The position numbers were made by a program, and so were the translations under genes. From Pseudoxanthomonas sp. PXM03 (lineage in GTDB: Bacteria; Pseudomonadota; Gammaproteobacteria; Xanthomonadales; Xanthomonadaceae): 64,000 nucleotides of DNA. The stretch spans positions 1,262,001 through 1,326,000 of the forward strand of contig NZ_JACVAU010000001.1 in the NCBI RefSeq assembly GCF_014852005.1, in the 5' to 3' direction. The first letter of the stretch is position 1. Each line of letters starts with the position of its first letter. A model generated the notes under the pieces. It worked only from the letters and a program-made list of their open reading frames with translations, was not told where the DNA came from and did no database searches. Of the stretch, positions 54,001-63,368 are shown one piece after another.

Positions 54001-55257
54001 TCAGTTGCGCTGGCGTTCGGCCATGAGCTTCTGCGCCAGCGCCTCGACCTCCAGCGGTCGCGCCAGGTAATAGCCCTGCACGTCATCCACGCCGAGCGCC
54101 TGCAGGGCGGCCAGTTCCGAGGCGGTCTCCACGCCTTCGGCGATCACGCGGGACTGCGTCTGACGGGCGAACTCGATCAGCGCCGCGGCCAGCGCACGCC
54201 GTGGTGAATCGGTGTCGATGTCGCGGGTGAGGCTGAGGTCGAGCTTGATGATGTCCGGATGGATGGCCAGCACGTGCCGCATGCTGGCGTAGCCGGCACC
54301 GGCATCGTCCACCGCCACGCGCACGCCGGCCTCGCGGAGCGGCACCAGGCGCTCGTTGAGCAGCTTGTAGTCTTCGACCAGCGAATGCTCGGTGATTTCC
54401 AGTACCACGCGATGCGGGTCCAGGTCGTCGATGTAGCCGTCGATGCCGCCACTGATGATCGTCTGCGGCGAAACGTTCAGCGCCACGTAGAAGTCGCCAT
54501 GGACATGGCGGAGGCCATCCAGTGCCGACAGGATGGCGTTGAGTTCCAGGCGCACGCCCAGGCCGATCTCGCTGGCTTCGGCGAACCACACGTCCGGCGT
54601 GCGGCGGGGTTCCAGGTCGAAGCGCGAGAGGCATTCCACGCCGATGATGCGGCGCGTGCTGCTGCGGTAGATGGGCTGGTACACCATGTGCGGCTGGCCC
54701 AGTTCCAGCACCGAGGTGATGCGCTCCACCTTCGCCTCGTGTTCCTGCACGGCATCCAGGTCGCCGTCGATCTGGTAGGCAAGCAGGTCGGCGAAGGCGC
54801 GCATCATGTGCAGGTCGCGCTGGCCCAGCGAAAGGTTGGACGACAGGCTGAAACAGCAGAAAGTACCGTACACGCGCCCGTCGCGCAGTTGGATGGGGAC
54901 ACTGATGTGCGCGCCGATCGGCACGGTGCGCGTTTCGGGCAGGTGCTCGAGCAGCGGGATGGCGGCGGTGTCGGGAATCAGCTGCGGGATGCTGCCTTCG
55001 ACCACCCGCATGCAGTAGCCCTCGTCGAGTGGACTGGAGTCGCCGGGCAGGATGGGCGCGCGGTCGAGCCGCGTGGCGACATGACGGAAGACGCGATGAC
55101 GGCCGTGGAACTCGCTGACGAAGGCCACGTCCATGTCGAGATGGCGGCGGACGGCATCCAGCAGGCGGTCCACGTTGCGGCTGATGGACACGGCCCCCGG
55201 GCCGCCCTCCAGCCAGGCGTCGGACAAGGGCGCCTCGGGATTGCTTCGATCGATCAC
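54001..55257 (-). CDS. GAF-EAL domain c-di-GMP phosphodiesterase
   Basis: A 418-residue signalling protein with an N-terminal GAF sensor domain (about 20-170) and a C-terminal EAL domain (about 180-415). The EAL motif reads ECL (GVECLSR); the key glutamate is kept, as are the residues LNVSPQ, EITEH, DDAGAG, KLDLS and AEGVE, so hydrolysis of c-di-GMP is likely. There is no membrane helix, so the ligand is sensed in the cytoplasm. A 165-base upstream region contains an imperfect inverted repeat at 55384. Confidence 0.88.
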   Translation of the reverse strand: MIDRSNPEAPLSDAWLEGGPGAVSISRNVDRLLDAVRRHLDMDVAFVSEFHGRHRVFRHVATRLDRAPILPGDSSPLDEGYCMRVVEGSIPQLIPDTAAIPLLEHLPETRTVPIGAHISVPIQLRDGRVYGTFCCFSLSSNLSLGQRDLHMMRAFADLLAYQIDGDLDAVQEHEAKVERITSVLELGQPHMVYQPIYRSSTRRIIGVECLSRFDLEPRRTPDVWFAEASEIGLGVRLELNAILSALDGLRHVHGDFYVALNVSPQTIISGGIDGYIDDLDPHRVVLEITEHSLVEDYKLLNERLVPLREAGVRVAVDDAGAGYASMRHVLAIHPDIIKLDLSLTRDIDTDSPRRALAAALIEFARQTQSRVIAEGVETASELAALQALGVDDVQGYYLARPLEVEALAQKLMAERQRN

Positions 55258-55383
55258 GGCTTCCTCCTGAATGCACGTACGCGACGAATCATGGCCGTCG
55301 GACCGGCTCCCGCCGCAGGGGCGGACGGGGAGGATGGCGTGGGGGAAAAGGGATGGGCCACGCCTGAATCCGGGGCGGGTCCG

Positions 55384-55404
55384 AGTGTAACCTCAAGTCA
55401 CACT
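55384..55404. promoter_or_regulatory. imperfect inverted repeat before the GAF-EAL gene
   Basis: AGTGTAACCTCAAGTCACAC ends with T as a 21-bp imperfect palindrome with AGTGT/ACACT ends. It overlaps CCTCAAGT-CAC-ACTAGAGG (55391-55409), which looks like a SoxR-type box with a 3-base rather than 2-base centre. It lies 127 bases before the GAF-EAL start, the only gene that could be read from here. Confidence 0.3.
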
Positions 55405-55422
55405 AGAGGGGGCGTGGGCCGT

Positions 55423-56952
55423 TCACGCCACGAAGGGCTTGAACGCCACGCCCAGACCCTGCATGTCTTCGGGTTCGCCGACCAGGTCGGAGCGGAGCAG
55501 GGGGCGCGAGTCGATCCACTTCTTGCTGACCACCAGGTCGAGACGGTCGCCGTTGGCGGTCAGGTCCAGGCGCGGGATGGCCTCCGCATCATGCGAGCGG
55601 TGCAGCAGCACCGCCAGCCGCAGCAGCGCGGCCTTGCGCTTGGCGCTCAGCAGCAGGCGGTCGGGCAGGGCATCGAAGGCCGTCTTGGGTACGCCGCGGC
55701 GGTGGGTGCGGACCAGTGCGGACAACACCTGCTGCTCCTGGCGCGAGAAGCCCTCGATATCGGAATGCTCCAGCAGGTAGGCGCCGTGCACGTGGTACTG
55801 GCTGTGTGCGATGGCCAGGCCGATCTCATGCAGGCGCGCGGCCCAGCCGAGCATCCGCGCATCGTCGTCGTCCAGGCTCCAGCGCTGTTCCACCTGCTCG
55901 AACAGGCGCATCGCGGTGGCTTCCACGCGCGCGGCCTGGAATTCGTCGATGCCGTAGCGCTGCATCAGCGCCGCCGTGGAAAGATCGCGCGGATCGTTGT
56001 CGCTGCCGCGGCCCAGCATGTCGAACAGGATGCCTTCGCGCATGGCGGCCTTGCTGACCATCAGGCGCTGCAGTCCCAACGCCTCGAACGCCGCCTCCAG
56101 CACCAGCACGCCGCCGGCGATGATCGGCCGACGGTCACTGGACAGGCCGGGCAGGTCGATGTCTTCGATGCGGTCGGCCTGCAACAGGCGGTCGCGCACC
56201 TGTGGCAGGGCCTCGGCGGTCACCGCGCCCTTGGTCAGCTTCATCGCCGCGCAGATGTCGCCGATGGCCTTGTTGGTGCCGGACGAGCCGATGGCTTCCT
56301 GCCAGCCCAGGTTGCGGTACAGGCCGGCGAACTGCTGGAACTCGGCGCCGATTTCGGTCAGGGCTTCCTTCCAGCGCTTGCGCGACAGCTTGCCGCCGGG
56401 AAAGAAGCGTCGCGTGCTGGCGATGCAGCCCGCCTGCAGGCTTTCGCGTTCCAGCGTCTCGAAGCCGCGGCCGATGATGAATTCCGTCGAGCCGCCGCCG
56501 ATGTCGATCACCAGCCGGCGCTGATTGGACTTCGGCGGCTGCGCGTGCGCGACGCCAAGGTAGATGAGGCGCGCTTCTTCGCGGCCCGAGACCACTTCGA
56601 TGGGTTTGCCGAGCGCGGCTTCCGCGGCGACCAGGAAATCCTGCGGGTCGCGCAGTTGCCGCACGGTATTGGTGGCCAGTGCACGCACGCGCGTGCCGGG
56701 GATGTCGCGGATGCGCTGGCCGAAACGCGACAGGCAGTCGAGGGCGCGCTGGCGGGCCGCAGCGGACAGTCCGCCCTTGCCATCCAGGCCATCCGCCATC
56801 CGCACGGTCTCGCGCAGCCGGTCCACCACGCGCAGCTGTCCCAGCAGTGATCGCGCGACCACCATGTGGAAGCTGTTGGAACCCAGGTCGATCGCGGCCA
56901 GCAGGTCCCCGTCCTGGAGCGGCGGGGAGGTGGAAGAGGTCAGGGGCGCCAT
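55423..56952 (-). CDS. ppx: exopolyphosphatase (Ppx/GppA)
   Basis: A 509-residue exopolyphosphatase with the ASKHA-fold motifs AAIDLGSNSFHMVV (residues 19-32) and VIDIGGGSTEF, and a C-terminal HD-like helical domain with the RLHEIG motif. It releases phosphate from polyphosphate chain ends; the family also hydrolyses pppGpp. It lies just downstream of ppk1 (71 bases), forming with phoB, phoR and ppk1 a phosphate/polyphosphate unit on the minus strand. Confidence 0.93.
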   Translation of the reverse strand: MAPLTSSTSPPLQDGDLLAAIDLGSNSFHMVVARSLLGQLRVVDRLRETVRMADGLDGKGGLSAAARQRALDCLSRFGQRIRDIPGTRVRALATNTVRQLRDPQDFLVAAEAALGKPIEVVSGREEARLIYLGVAHAQPPKSNQRRLVIDIGGGSTEFIIGRGFETLERESLQAGCIASTRRFFPGGKLSRKRWKEALTEIGAEFQQFAGLYRNLGWQEAIGSSGTNKAIGDICAAMKLTKGAVTAEALPQVRDRLLQADRIEDIDLPGLSSDRRPIIAGGVLVLEAAFEALGLQRLMVSKAAMREGILFDMLGRGSDNDPRDLSTAALMQRYGIDEFQAARVEATAMRLFEQVEQRWSLDDDDARMLGWAARLHEIGLAIAHSQYHVHGAYLLEHSDIEGFSRQEQQVLSALVRTHRRGVPKTAFDALPDRLLLSAKRKAALLRLAVLLHRSHDAEAIPRLDLTANGDRLDLVVSKKWIDSRPLLRSDLVGEPEDMQGLGVAFKPFVA

Positions 56953-57023
56953 GCGATCAGTTTAACGGGTGCGGGCACGCAATGTGTCAGCGCGATGCTG
57001 CGACGCAGGGTCGCAGCGTCGCA

Positions 57024-59111
57024 TCACACCTTCGCCAGCAGGGTGCCCTGCGCGGAGTGCGGCGCTTCCTCGCCCGGCGACAGCTTGAGGTAACTCCCGT
57101 CCGCCTGCAGTTCCCACGCATTGCAGTTGTCGTCCAGGTAATTCTGCAGGCCATCCTTGAACACGCGCGCGGCGAGCTCCTTGTCGAGGATCGGGAAGCA
57201 GGTCTCCACCCGGTGCAGCAGGTTGCGCTCCAGCCAGTCGGCGCTGGCGCAATACAGTTCGGGCGCGCCGTCGTTGCCGAACCAGTAGATGCGGCTGTGC
57301 TCGAGGAAGCGCCCGACGATGGAGCGCACGCGGATGTTGTCCGAAATGCCGGGCACGCCAGGACGCAGGGCACACGCACCGCGCACGATCAGGTCGATCC
57401 GCACGCCCGCCTGCGATGCGGCATACAGGGCGCGGATGATGCGGGGTTCGTTGATCGCATTGATCTTGGCGATGATGCGGGCGGGCTTGCCGGCCCGGGC
57501 CAGCTTCGCCTCGCGTTCGATCTTCCTGATCAGCCCCGGGTGCAGGGTGAACGGCGACTGCAGCAGGCGTTTGAGCTTGGTGGTGGGGGCGAGGCCCGAC
57601 AGCTGCTGGAACAGCAGGTGCACGTCGCTGCCGATGTCCGGGTCGCTGGTGAGCAGGCCGATGTCGGTATACGCGCGCGCCGTGCCGCTGTGGTAGTTGC
57701 CTGTGCCCAGGTGCACGTATCGGCGCAGCTTGCGGCCTTCGCGACGCACGATCAGCAGCATCTTGGCGTGGGTCTTGTAGCCCACCACGCCATAGACGAC
57801 CTGCGCGCCGGCTTCCTGCAGCTTGTCCGCGACGCCGAGGTTGGCGTCCTCGTCGAAGCGCGCGCGCAGTTCGACCACGACGGTGACGTCCTTGCCGTTG
57901 CGCGCGGCCTGCACCAGTGCCTCGACGAGCGCCGAGTCCTTGCCGGTGCGGTACAGCGTCTGCTTGATGGCCAGCACCTCCGGATCGACAGCGGCCTGCT
58001 TGACCACCTCGAGCACGGCCGCGAACGAATCGAACGGATGGTGCAGCAGCACGTCGCCGTCGGCCACCTTCTCGAAGATCGCATCGCTGTCGCGCAGCGT
58101 GCGCGGGGTGAACGCGGGGTACTTCAGTTCCGGACGCTGCACCAGGTCGTAGACCTGGATCACGCGATTGAGGTTGACCGGCCCGTTGATCGGGTACACC
58201 GCGTTGTCGGGCAGGGCGAAGTTCTGCAGCAGCTGCCGCACGATGGGCTTGGGGCAGTCGTGCGCGATCTCCAGCCGCACGGCCGGCCGGTAGCCGCGAC
58301 CGACCAGTTCATCGCGCAGCGCCAGCGCCAGGTTCTCCACTTCCTCTTCGTCGACCACGACTTCGGAGTTGCGGGTCACGCGGAACTGGTAGGAGCCCTT
58401 GACCTCCATGCCGGGGAACAGTTCGTCCACGAACACCGACAGCACCGACGAAAGCAGCACGAAATCGTTCTCGCCACCGGACACGCGCTGCGGCAGGTGG
58501 ATGATGCGCGGCAGCGAGCGCGGCGCGCGCACGATGGCCAGGTGGCCGGCGCGGCCGAACGCATCCTTGCCCTTCAGCACCACCACGATGTTGAGCGACT
58601 TGTTGAGGATCTTGGGGAAGGGGTGCGCCGGGTCCAGGCCCAGCGGCGACAGCACCGGCATGATCTCGTTGCGGAAGTAGGCGCGCAGCCAGCGTTTCTG
58701 GCGCGCGTTCCAGCTGTCGCGACCGAACACGCGCACGCCGGCTTCGGCCAGGCCGGGGCGCAGCACGTCGTTCCAGCACTTGTACTGGGCATCCACCAGC
58801 TCGGCGGCGCGGTCGTGGATCTTGTTGAGCACGGTGGCCGGACTCATGCCATCGGCGCCGGGGGGCAGGCCGAAGTCCAGCGCATGCCGCACGGTGGCCG
58901 CGCGGATCTCGAAGAACTCGTCCAGGTTGGTGCATGAGATGCACAGGAAGCGCAGGCGCTCCAACAGTGGCACCGACGGATCCTGCGCCTGCGCCAGGAC
59001 GCGGAAGTTGAAGTCCAGCTGCGACAGTTCGCGGTTGAGGTACAGCGAGGGGTCGCGCAGTGCGTCTTCGCCGGTCGCGGGGGCGGGCGTCGTATCCAGG
59101 GCGGCGTTCAT
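57024..59111 (-). CDS. ppk1: polyphosphate kinase 1
   Basis: A 695-residue polyphosphate kinase with the N-terminal LYLNRELSQLDFNFRVL motif, and the catalytic histidine H448 in YKTHAKM that carries phosphate during chain growth (H435 in E. coli). It makes polyphosphate from ATP. The start codon overlaps the phoR stop by four bases (ATGA), so its translation is coupled to that of the phosphate sensor kinase. Confidence 0.96.
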   Translation of the reverse strand: MNAALDTTPAPATGEDALRDPSLYLNRELSQLDFNFRVLAQAQDPSVPLLERLRFLCISCTNLDEFFEIRAATVRHALDFGLPPGADGMSPATVLNKIHDRAAELVDAQYKCWNDVLRPGLAEAGVRVFGRDSWNARQKRWLRAYFRNEIMPVLSPLGLDPAHPFPKILNKSLNIVVVLKGKDAFGRAGHLAIVRAPRSLPRIIHLPQRVSGGENDFVLLSSVLSVFVDELFPGMEVKGSYQFRVTRNSEVVVDEEEVENLALALRDELVGRGYRPAVRLEIAHDCPKPIVRQLLQNFALPDNAVYPINGPVNLNRVIQVYDLVQRPELKYPAFTPRTLRDSDAIFEKVADGDVLLHHPFDSFAAVLEVVKQAAVDPEVLAIKQTLYRTGKDSALVEALVQAARNGKDVTVVVELRARFDEDANLGVADKLQEAGAQVVYGVVGYKTHAKMLLIVRREGRKLRRYVHLGTGNYHSGTARAYTDIGLLTSDPDIGSDVHLLFQQLSGLAPTTKLKRLLQSPFTLHPGLIRKIEREAKLARAGKPARIIAKINAINEPRIIRALYAASQAGVRIDLIVRGACALRPGVPGISDNIRVRSIVGRFLEHSRIYWFGNDGAPELYCASADWLERNLLHRVETCFPILDKELAARVFKDGLQNYLDDNCNAWELQADGSYLKLSPGEEAPHSAQGTLLAKV

Positions 59112-60448
59112 GCGGTCTGGCTGTCCGTGATGATGGGGTGGGGGGCGTCGAGGCGTGGCTCCACGCGTTCGGCGCCGAAGTGCACGGAGAACGTGCTGCC
59201 TTGGCCGACCTCGCTCTCGATCTCCAGGCGCGCCTGATGCAGGTTGAGCACGTGCTTGACGATGGACAGGCCCAGGCCGGTGCCGCCGCTTTCGCGCGAG
59301 CGGCTGGTGGAGACGCGGTAGAAGCGTTCGGTGATGCGCGGCAGGTGCGAGGAGGGAATGCCGTAGCCGGTGTCGCGCACGCTGAGCATGGCGCCGTCGC
59401 CTTCGCGCGCGAAACGCACGGTGATGGTGCCGCCGGCAGGCGTGTAGCGCACCGCATTGCTGACCAGGTTGGAGAACGCGCTGTGCAGTTCCTTGTTGGA
59501 GCCGGACAGGTCCAGGGGCGCTTCGTCCTGGATGACGATCGTGTGGCGGCGCTGGCTGAGCGCTTCGGCTTCACGGCGCAGGGTGGCCAGCATGGGCGCC
59601 ATCGCGACATTCTCGTCGGGCAGGCTGTCCTGCGCCTCGAGGCGCGAGAGCGTGAGCAGGTCTTCGACCAGCTGGGTCATCCGCTGCGATTGCTTCTGCA
59701 TTTCGCTCAGCATCGGCGCCCAGTCTGGATACTCGGTGGGTTCCAGCATGTCCAGGTAGCCATGCACCACGGTCAGCGGCGTGCGCAGCTCGTGCGAGAC
59801 ATTGGCCACGAAGTCGCGGCGCATCTGCTCGAGCCGCAGCATCTTGCTGACATCGCGTGCGACCAGCAGCCAGTACTCGTCGGAATACGGGATCAGGCGC
59901 AGGTTGAGGCGCAGATTCGGATCGACCGGCGATGCTGCATCCAGCATCGGTTCGGCATTTCGGCCGGCGGCCAGCCAGTGCGACATCGGCAGCGGCTGCA
60001 GGCGATCACCGACCGGGGCGCCGATGTCCGTCGGGTACTGCAGACCGAGCAGGCTCGTGGCGGCCTTGTTGAACCACTGCACGCGCTGGCTGTTGCGTTC
60101 CACCACCACGACGGCATCCGGCAGGGCGGCGGCGGCGGCGCGATACGCGCGCAGCATGTCGAGCAGGCGGCGCTTGCGGGTACGCATTTCGGCCTGGCCA
60201 CGGAACAGCAGGCGATCCAGCTCGTTCCACACCCCCCTGCCTTGCGCCGGCTCCAGTCGCTGGCGTGCGGTCAGGCGCAGCAGCACCTTGCGCAGGCGCC
60301 AGTAGTGCCACACGACCACGCCCAGCGCGGCGATGGTCACGATCGGCCACACCTGGCCAACCAGCAGGCCCACCACCACGGCCAGCGCCAGGATCAGCGC
60401 CAACTGGCCGAGCGTCTTGAACCAGGCGGAACGGATGTCATGGGGCAT
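59108..60448 (-). CDS. phoR: phosphate regulon sensor kinase PhoR
   Basis: A 446-residue sensor kinase with two N-terminal membrane helices (about 12-48), a linker, a PAS domain (about 100-200), the phospho-accepting histidine in FVANVSHELRTPLTVVHG and an ATPase domain ending in GTGLGLSIVKHVL. As usual for PhoR there is no large periplasmic domain; phosphate status comes from the Pst system. Downstream ppk1 overlaps it. It is separated from phoB by a 302-base region that holds a repeat. Confidence 0.94.
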   Translation of the reverse strand: MPHDIRSAWFKTLGQLALILALAVVVGLLVGQVWPIVTIAALGVVVWHYWRLRKVLLRLTARQRLEPAQGRGVWNELDRLLFRGQAEMRTRKRRLLDMLRAYRAAAAALPDAVVVVERNSQRVQWFNKAATSLLGLQYPTDIGAPVGDRLQPLPMSHWLAAGRNAEPMLDAASPVDPNLRLNLRLIPYSDEYWLLVARDVSKMLRLEQMRRDFVANVSHELRTPLTVVHGYLDMLEPTEYPDWAPMLSEMQKQSQRMTQLVEDLLTLSRLEAQDSLPDENVAMAPMLATLRREAEALSQRRHTIVIQDEAPLDLSGSNKELHSAFSNLVSNAVRYTPAGGTITVRFAREGDGAMLSVRDTGYGIPSSHLPRITERFYRVSTSRSRESGGTGLGLSIVKHVLNLHQARLEIESEVGQGSTFSVHFGAERVEPRLDAPHPIITDSQTA

Positions 60449-60558
60449 GGGGCGATTGTAGGCAGATGTGTATGACAGGAGGGATTGGGGGAGGGAAGGA
60501 AGCGGGAGTCCGGGAAGGGGTGCCGGCTCGCAATGCTGTTTGCGTCCGTCCTGTCGTT

Positions 60559-60668
60559 GTCATCCCGGTGCCCGCTGGGATCCATGTCGCTCCTGGCTCC
60601 GTTTGCGACATTCCAAGGCAAGAACGACGGCAAACGAAAAAGGGATCCCGGCGTGCGCCGCGATGACG
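60559..60668. repeat. GTCATCCC inverted repeat, copy 3 (phoB-phoR gap)
   Basis: GTCATCCCGGTGCCCGCTGG (from 60559) faces GGGATCCCGGCGTGCGCCGC with GATGACGG (to 60668). It has the same layout as copies 1 and 2. The 302-base gap between phoR and phoB (60449-60750) contains only this repeat and, on its phoR side, the presumed phoR leader; no gene is seen. Confidence 0.75.
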
Positions 60669-60750
60669 GAAGGGAGTGGTGGTCTTCCTCACATCCCCCC
60701 AGCGAGGGGAATGGTGCATCTAGACCTCATGGCCGGACCTGCCGGAATCG

Positions 60751-61440
60751 TCACATCGAGGCCGAGAAGCGGTAACCGGAACCGCGCACGGTCTGCACCA
60801 TGTTCTCCAGGCCGTGCGGTTCAAGCGTCTTGCGCAGGCGCCGGATATGCACGTCCACCGTGCGTTCCTCGACGTACACGCTGCCGCCCCAGACGTGGTC
60901 CAGCAGCTGCGTGCGCGAGTAGACGCGCTCGGGGTGGGTCATGAAGAAGTGCAGCAGGCGGTACTCGGTGGGTCCGATGGCGACCGGCGTGTCACCGGCG
61001 AACACGCGGTGGGCGGCGCCGTCGATACGCAGGTTGCCGACCGCGACGCTGCCGTCTTCGTCATCGTCGCGCGAGCGGCGCATTACCGCGCGGATGCGGG
61101 CCAGAAGTTCGCGTGCGGAGAATGGCTTGACCACGTAGTCGTCGACGCCGGCTTCCAGGCCGCCCACGCGATCGTTTTCTTCGCCACGGGCGGTGAGCAT
61201 GATGATGGGCACGTCGCGGGTCATCGCGTCCTTGCGCCAGCGGCGGGCCAGTTCCAGCCCGCTGGTGCCGGGCAGCATCCAGTCCAGCAGGATCAGGTCC
61301 GGCACGCGGTCGGCGATGGCGTTCTGCGCCTCACGGGCGTCGCCGGCATGGATGGGCTCGTATTCGCCCTTGCGGAGGGCGAACGCCACCATGTCGCGGA
61401 TGGCGGGCTCATCGTCAACGATCAGGATGTGCTTCTGCAC
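60751..61440 (-). CDS. phoB: phosphate regulon response regulator PhoB
   Basis: A 229-residue OmpR-family regulator of the usual PhoB length (229 in E. coli). The receiver has D53 (LLDWMLPG) and K105 (VVKPFS), and the winged helix ends in VQTVRGSGYRFS. It activates genes with Pho boxes when phosphate is scarce. GTG at 61440 (VQKHILIVDD) fits the family and has GGA upstream; the more distal ATG at 61482 would add 14 atypical residues. A Pho-box-like site precedes it. Confidence 0.95.
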   Translation of the reverse strand: MQKHILIVDDEPAIRDMVAFALRKGEYEPIHAGDAREAQNAIADRVPDLILLDWMLPGTSGLELARRWRKDAMTRDVPIIMLTARGEENDRVGGLEAGVDDYVVKPFSARELLARIRAVMRRSRDDDEDGSVAVGNLRIDGAAHRVFAGDTPVAIGPTEYRLLHFFMTHPERVYSRTQLLDHVWGGSVYVEERTVDVHIRRLRKTLEPHGLENMVQTVRGSGYRFSASM

Positions 61441-61486
61441 GCAAAATCCGGGGGCGAGGGGGACCGTGCCAGTAGACGACAATTTT

Positions 61487-61504
61487 ATGACGTTTACATG
61501 ACAC
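61487..61504 (-). promoter_or_regulatory. Pho-box-like site before phoB
   Basis: Read on the minus strand it is GTGTCATGTAAACGTCAT, two 7-base repeats (GTGTCAT and ACGTCAT, against the consensus CTGTCAT) spaced by GTAA, as in the consensus Pho box. It ends 46 bases before the phoB GTG start, so PhoB probably activates its own gene. Matches are 6/7 and 5/7. Confidence 0.68.
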
Positions 61505-61539
61505 GCCGTCGGACTGTCACAAGGCGCGCCGGATGGGGG

Positions 61540-63180
61540 TCAACGGCGCTCGACGTCGGGGTCGCGGATGCCCTGGCGGCGCAGTTCGAGCACTTCCGGG
61601 GTGATGGTGGCGATGCGGGCATCGATCCTGGCGCGTGCGTAGAAATCCAGGTCGCCCTGGTTCTTGAGATTCTGCAGCTGGATCAATGCCTGCTCCGGCC
61701 GGCCATTCAGGTAGGCGGCCTCTGCGTAGGCTTCGCCGGCACGGGCGGTATCGCCCGCCAGTTCGTTGGCCCTGGCGAAATGCTGCTGGAACACCGGGTC
61801 GTCGCCCGCGCGCGCCATCAACGGGCGCAGGATGGCTTGCGAGCGCTGCCCGGCTTCGCGTCCCCCTTGCTCGTTCAACACCTTCGCATAGGTCAGGACC
61901 GCCGGGCGGTTCTGCGGAAGTCGTTGCAGCAAGGCGTCGAAGCGACGGTTCGCCGCCGCCGGATCGCCGGTGCGCGATTCCGCCTCGCCCAGTGCCAGCG
62001 TTATCCAGAGGTTGTCGGGATGTTCGTCGTCCAGGCGGCGCATTTCCGTCAACGCGGTTCTGCTGTCGCCGCCCTGCAGGTGGGCGATGGCCAGTCCGTA
62101 GCGCTGGGGTGCCGTCAACGGCTTGCCGGCCTGCCGGCGCAGCGTTTCGTACTCCCGTACGGCGGCAGAGGGCGTGCTGGCGCTGAGTGCCCGCAGGCGT
62201 TCGCGCGCCCAGTCGAACTGGCCGGTGTCGCCACGCTGGAAAACCTGGGAGGGCAGGGTCACAGGGATAGGCAGCAACGGGTTGTCGCTACGCGACTCCG
62301 GCAGCGTCACGCCTCGCCGGTCGAAGCGTTCAACGTGCTCGCCACCGGGAACGCGGGTGGTCGCGGTGATCTGGTCGCCACGCAACTGGTCGGCGCGCTG
62401 GCGGGCTTCGCTGATGCGCGTGGTGGTGACCGGGTGGGTCTGCAGGTAGTCCGGCACCTGTTCGCGCCCGCTGCCGCGGCTGGCGCGGGTGGCCTGCTGG
62501 AGTTTGGCGAAGAAGCCGGCCATGGCGTCGATGTCGTAGCCGGCGCGGGACAGGGTGCGGATGCCGACGCGGTCGGCCTCGGATTCGTTGGAGCGGGTGT
62601 AGTCGATCTGGCGCTGCTGCATCAGGCCCATGGCCGAAGCGATCGCCGCCTGGGAGGCATCGCCGCTGGAACTTCCGCCCGCCGCCTGGGCCAGCACGAT
62701 GGCGCCCAGCATGCCCAGCAGGATCGGAACCTGGTCGCGTTGCGCCCGCTCCACGCCGCGCAGCACATGTTGCTGGGTCACATGGGCGATTTCGTGGGAG
62801 AGCACCGCCGCCATCTCGTCTTCGCGATCCGCCGTCAGCACCAGGCCGGCATTCATGCCGATGTAGCCGCCCAGCGTGGCGAAGGCATTGATCTGCCGGT
62901 CGCGCATCATGAAGAACGTGTACGCCTGCTGCGGGTTGTCGCTGTCGGCGCCCAGCCGGCTGCCCACGGTCTGCAGCCAGTCCGTGATCAGCGGGTCTTC
63001 CAGCAGGTACCCGTAGTTGCGGAGTTCGCGCAGCATCATGCCGCCGTACTCGGCCTGACGCGCCGGGGTGAGCAGTTCGCCCGCGGATGAGCCGATATCC
63101 GGCAGGCGGCTGTCCTGGGAGGCTGCCAGCGGCGCCGCGAGGGCCAGGGTCAGGGCAGTGGCAAGCAGGATGGGACGCAA
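61540..63180 (-). CDS. bepA: M48 metalloprotease with TPR domain (BepA type)
   Basis: A 546-residue periplasmic zinc protease with a signal peptide (to about ALAAPLAAS) and the active site HEIAH at 129-133. The C-terminal half is helical, with repeats of TPR type (EYETLRRQAGKPL, ANRRFDALLQRLPQN). The order of domains and length match E. coli BepA (487) and related proteases that assemble or degrade LptD and other outer-membrane proteins. It is divergent from the glutaredoxin gene by 188 bases. Confidence 0.85.
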   Translation of the reverse strand: MRPILLATALTLALAAPLAASQDSRLPDIGSSAGELLTPARQAEYGGMMLRELRNYGYLLEDPLITDWLQTVGSRLGADSDNPQQAYTFFMMRDRQINAFATLGGYIGMNAGLVLTADREDEMAAVLSHEIAHVTQQHVLRGVERAQRDQVPILLGMLGAIVLAQAAGGSSSGDASQAAIASAMGLMQQRQIDYTRSNESEADRVGIRTLSRAGYDIDAMAGFFAKLQQATRASRGSGREQVPDYLQTHPVTTTRISEARQRADQLRGDQITATTRVPGGEHVERFDRRGVTLPESRSDNPLLPIPVTLPSQVFQRGDTGQFDWARERLRALSASTPSAAVREYETLRRQAGKPLTAPQRYGLAIAHLQGGDSRTALTEMRRLDDEHPDNLWITLALGEAESRTGDPAAANRRFDALLQRLPQNRPAVLTYAKVLNEQGGREAGQRSQAILRPLMARAGDDPVFQQHFARANELAGDTARAGEAYAEAAYLNGRPEQALIQLQNLKNQGDLDFYARARIDARIATITPEVLELRRQGIRDPDVERR

Positions 63181-63368
63181 ACGGGAGCTCCGTGGCGGAT
63201 AATGGGGGTCTCGATCAGGATGACGGGTCGCTGATCCGGGCGAGTGAATACGTGGTTAACCGGACCAGTACCGGTCCGCACTGTTCCATGTCGCCGGCTG
63301 TAACCCGACCCCGTCGACCCGATATTGGCTGGGACCACAGCACGTCCCTTTCGTTCCGGAGAACTCCC

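Noticed and set aside
54001..55257. ECL in place of EAL taken as loss of phosphodiesterase activity
   Set aside because: The metal-binding glutamate and the other catalytic residues (N, E, D-D, K, E) are all present; the middle residue of EAL varies in active enzymes.
54259..56850. An 863-codon plus-strand open frame opposite the GAF-EAL and ppx genes
   Set aside because: Composition is that of an antisense shadow, it spans two convergent conserved genes and their intergenic region, and no domain is seen.
56679..58937. A 752-codon plus-strand open frame opposite ppk1
   Set aside because: No motif, low-complexity composition and full overlap with conserved ppk1.
60814..63090. A 758-codon plus-strand open frame opposite phoB and the M48 protease
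   Set aside because: Antisense shadow of two conserved genes; runs through the phoB promoter and Pho box.
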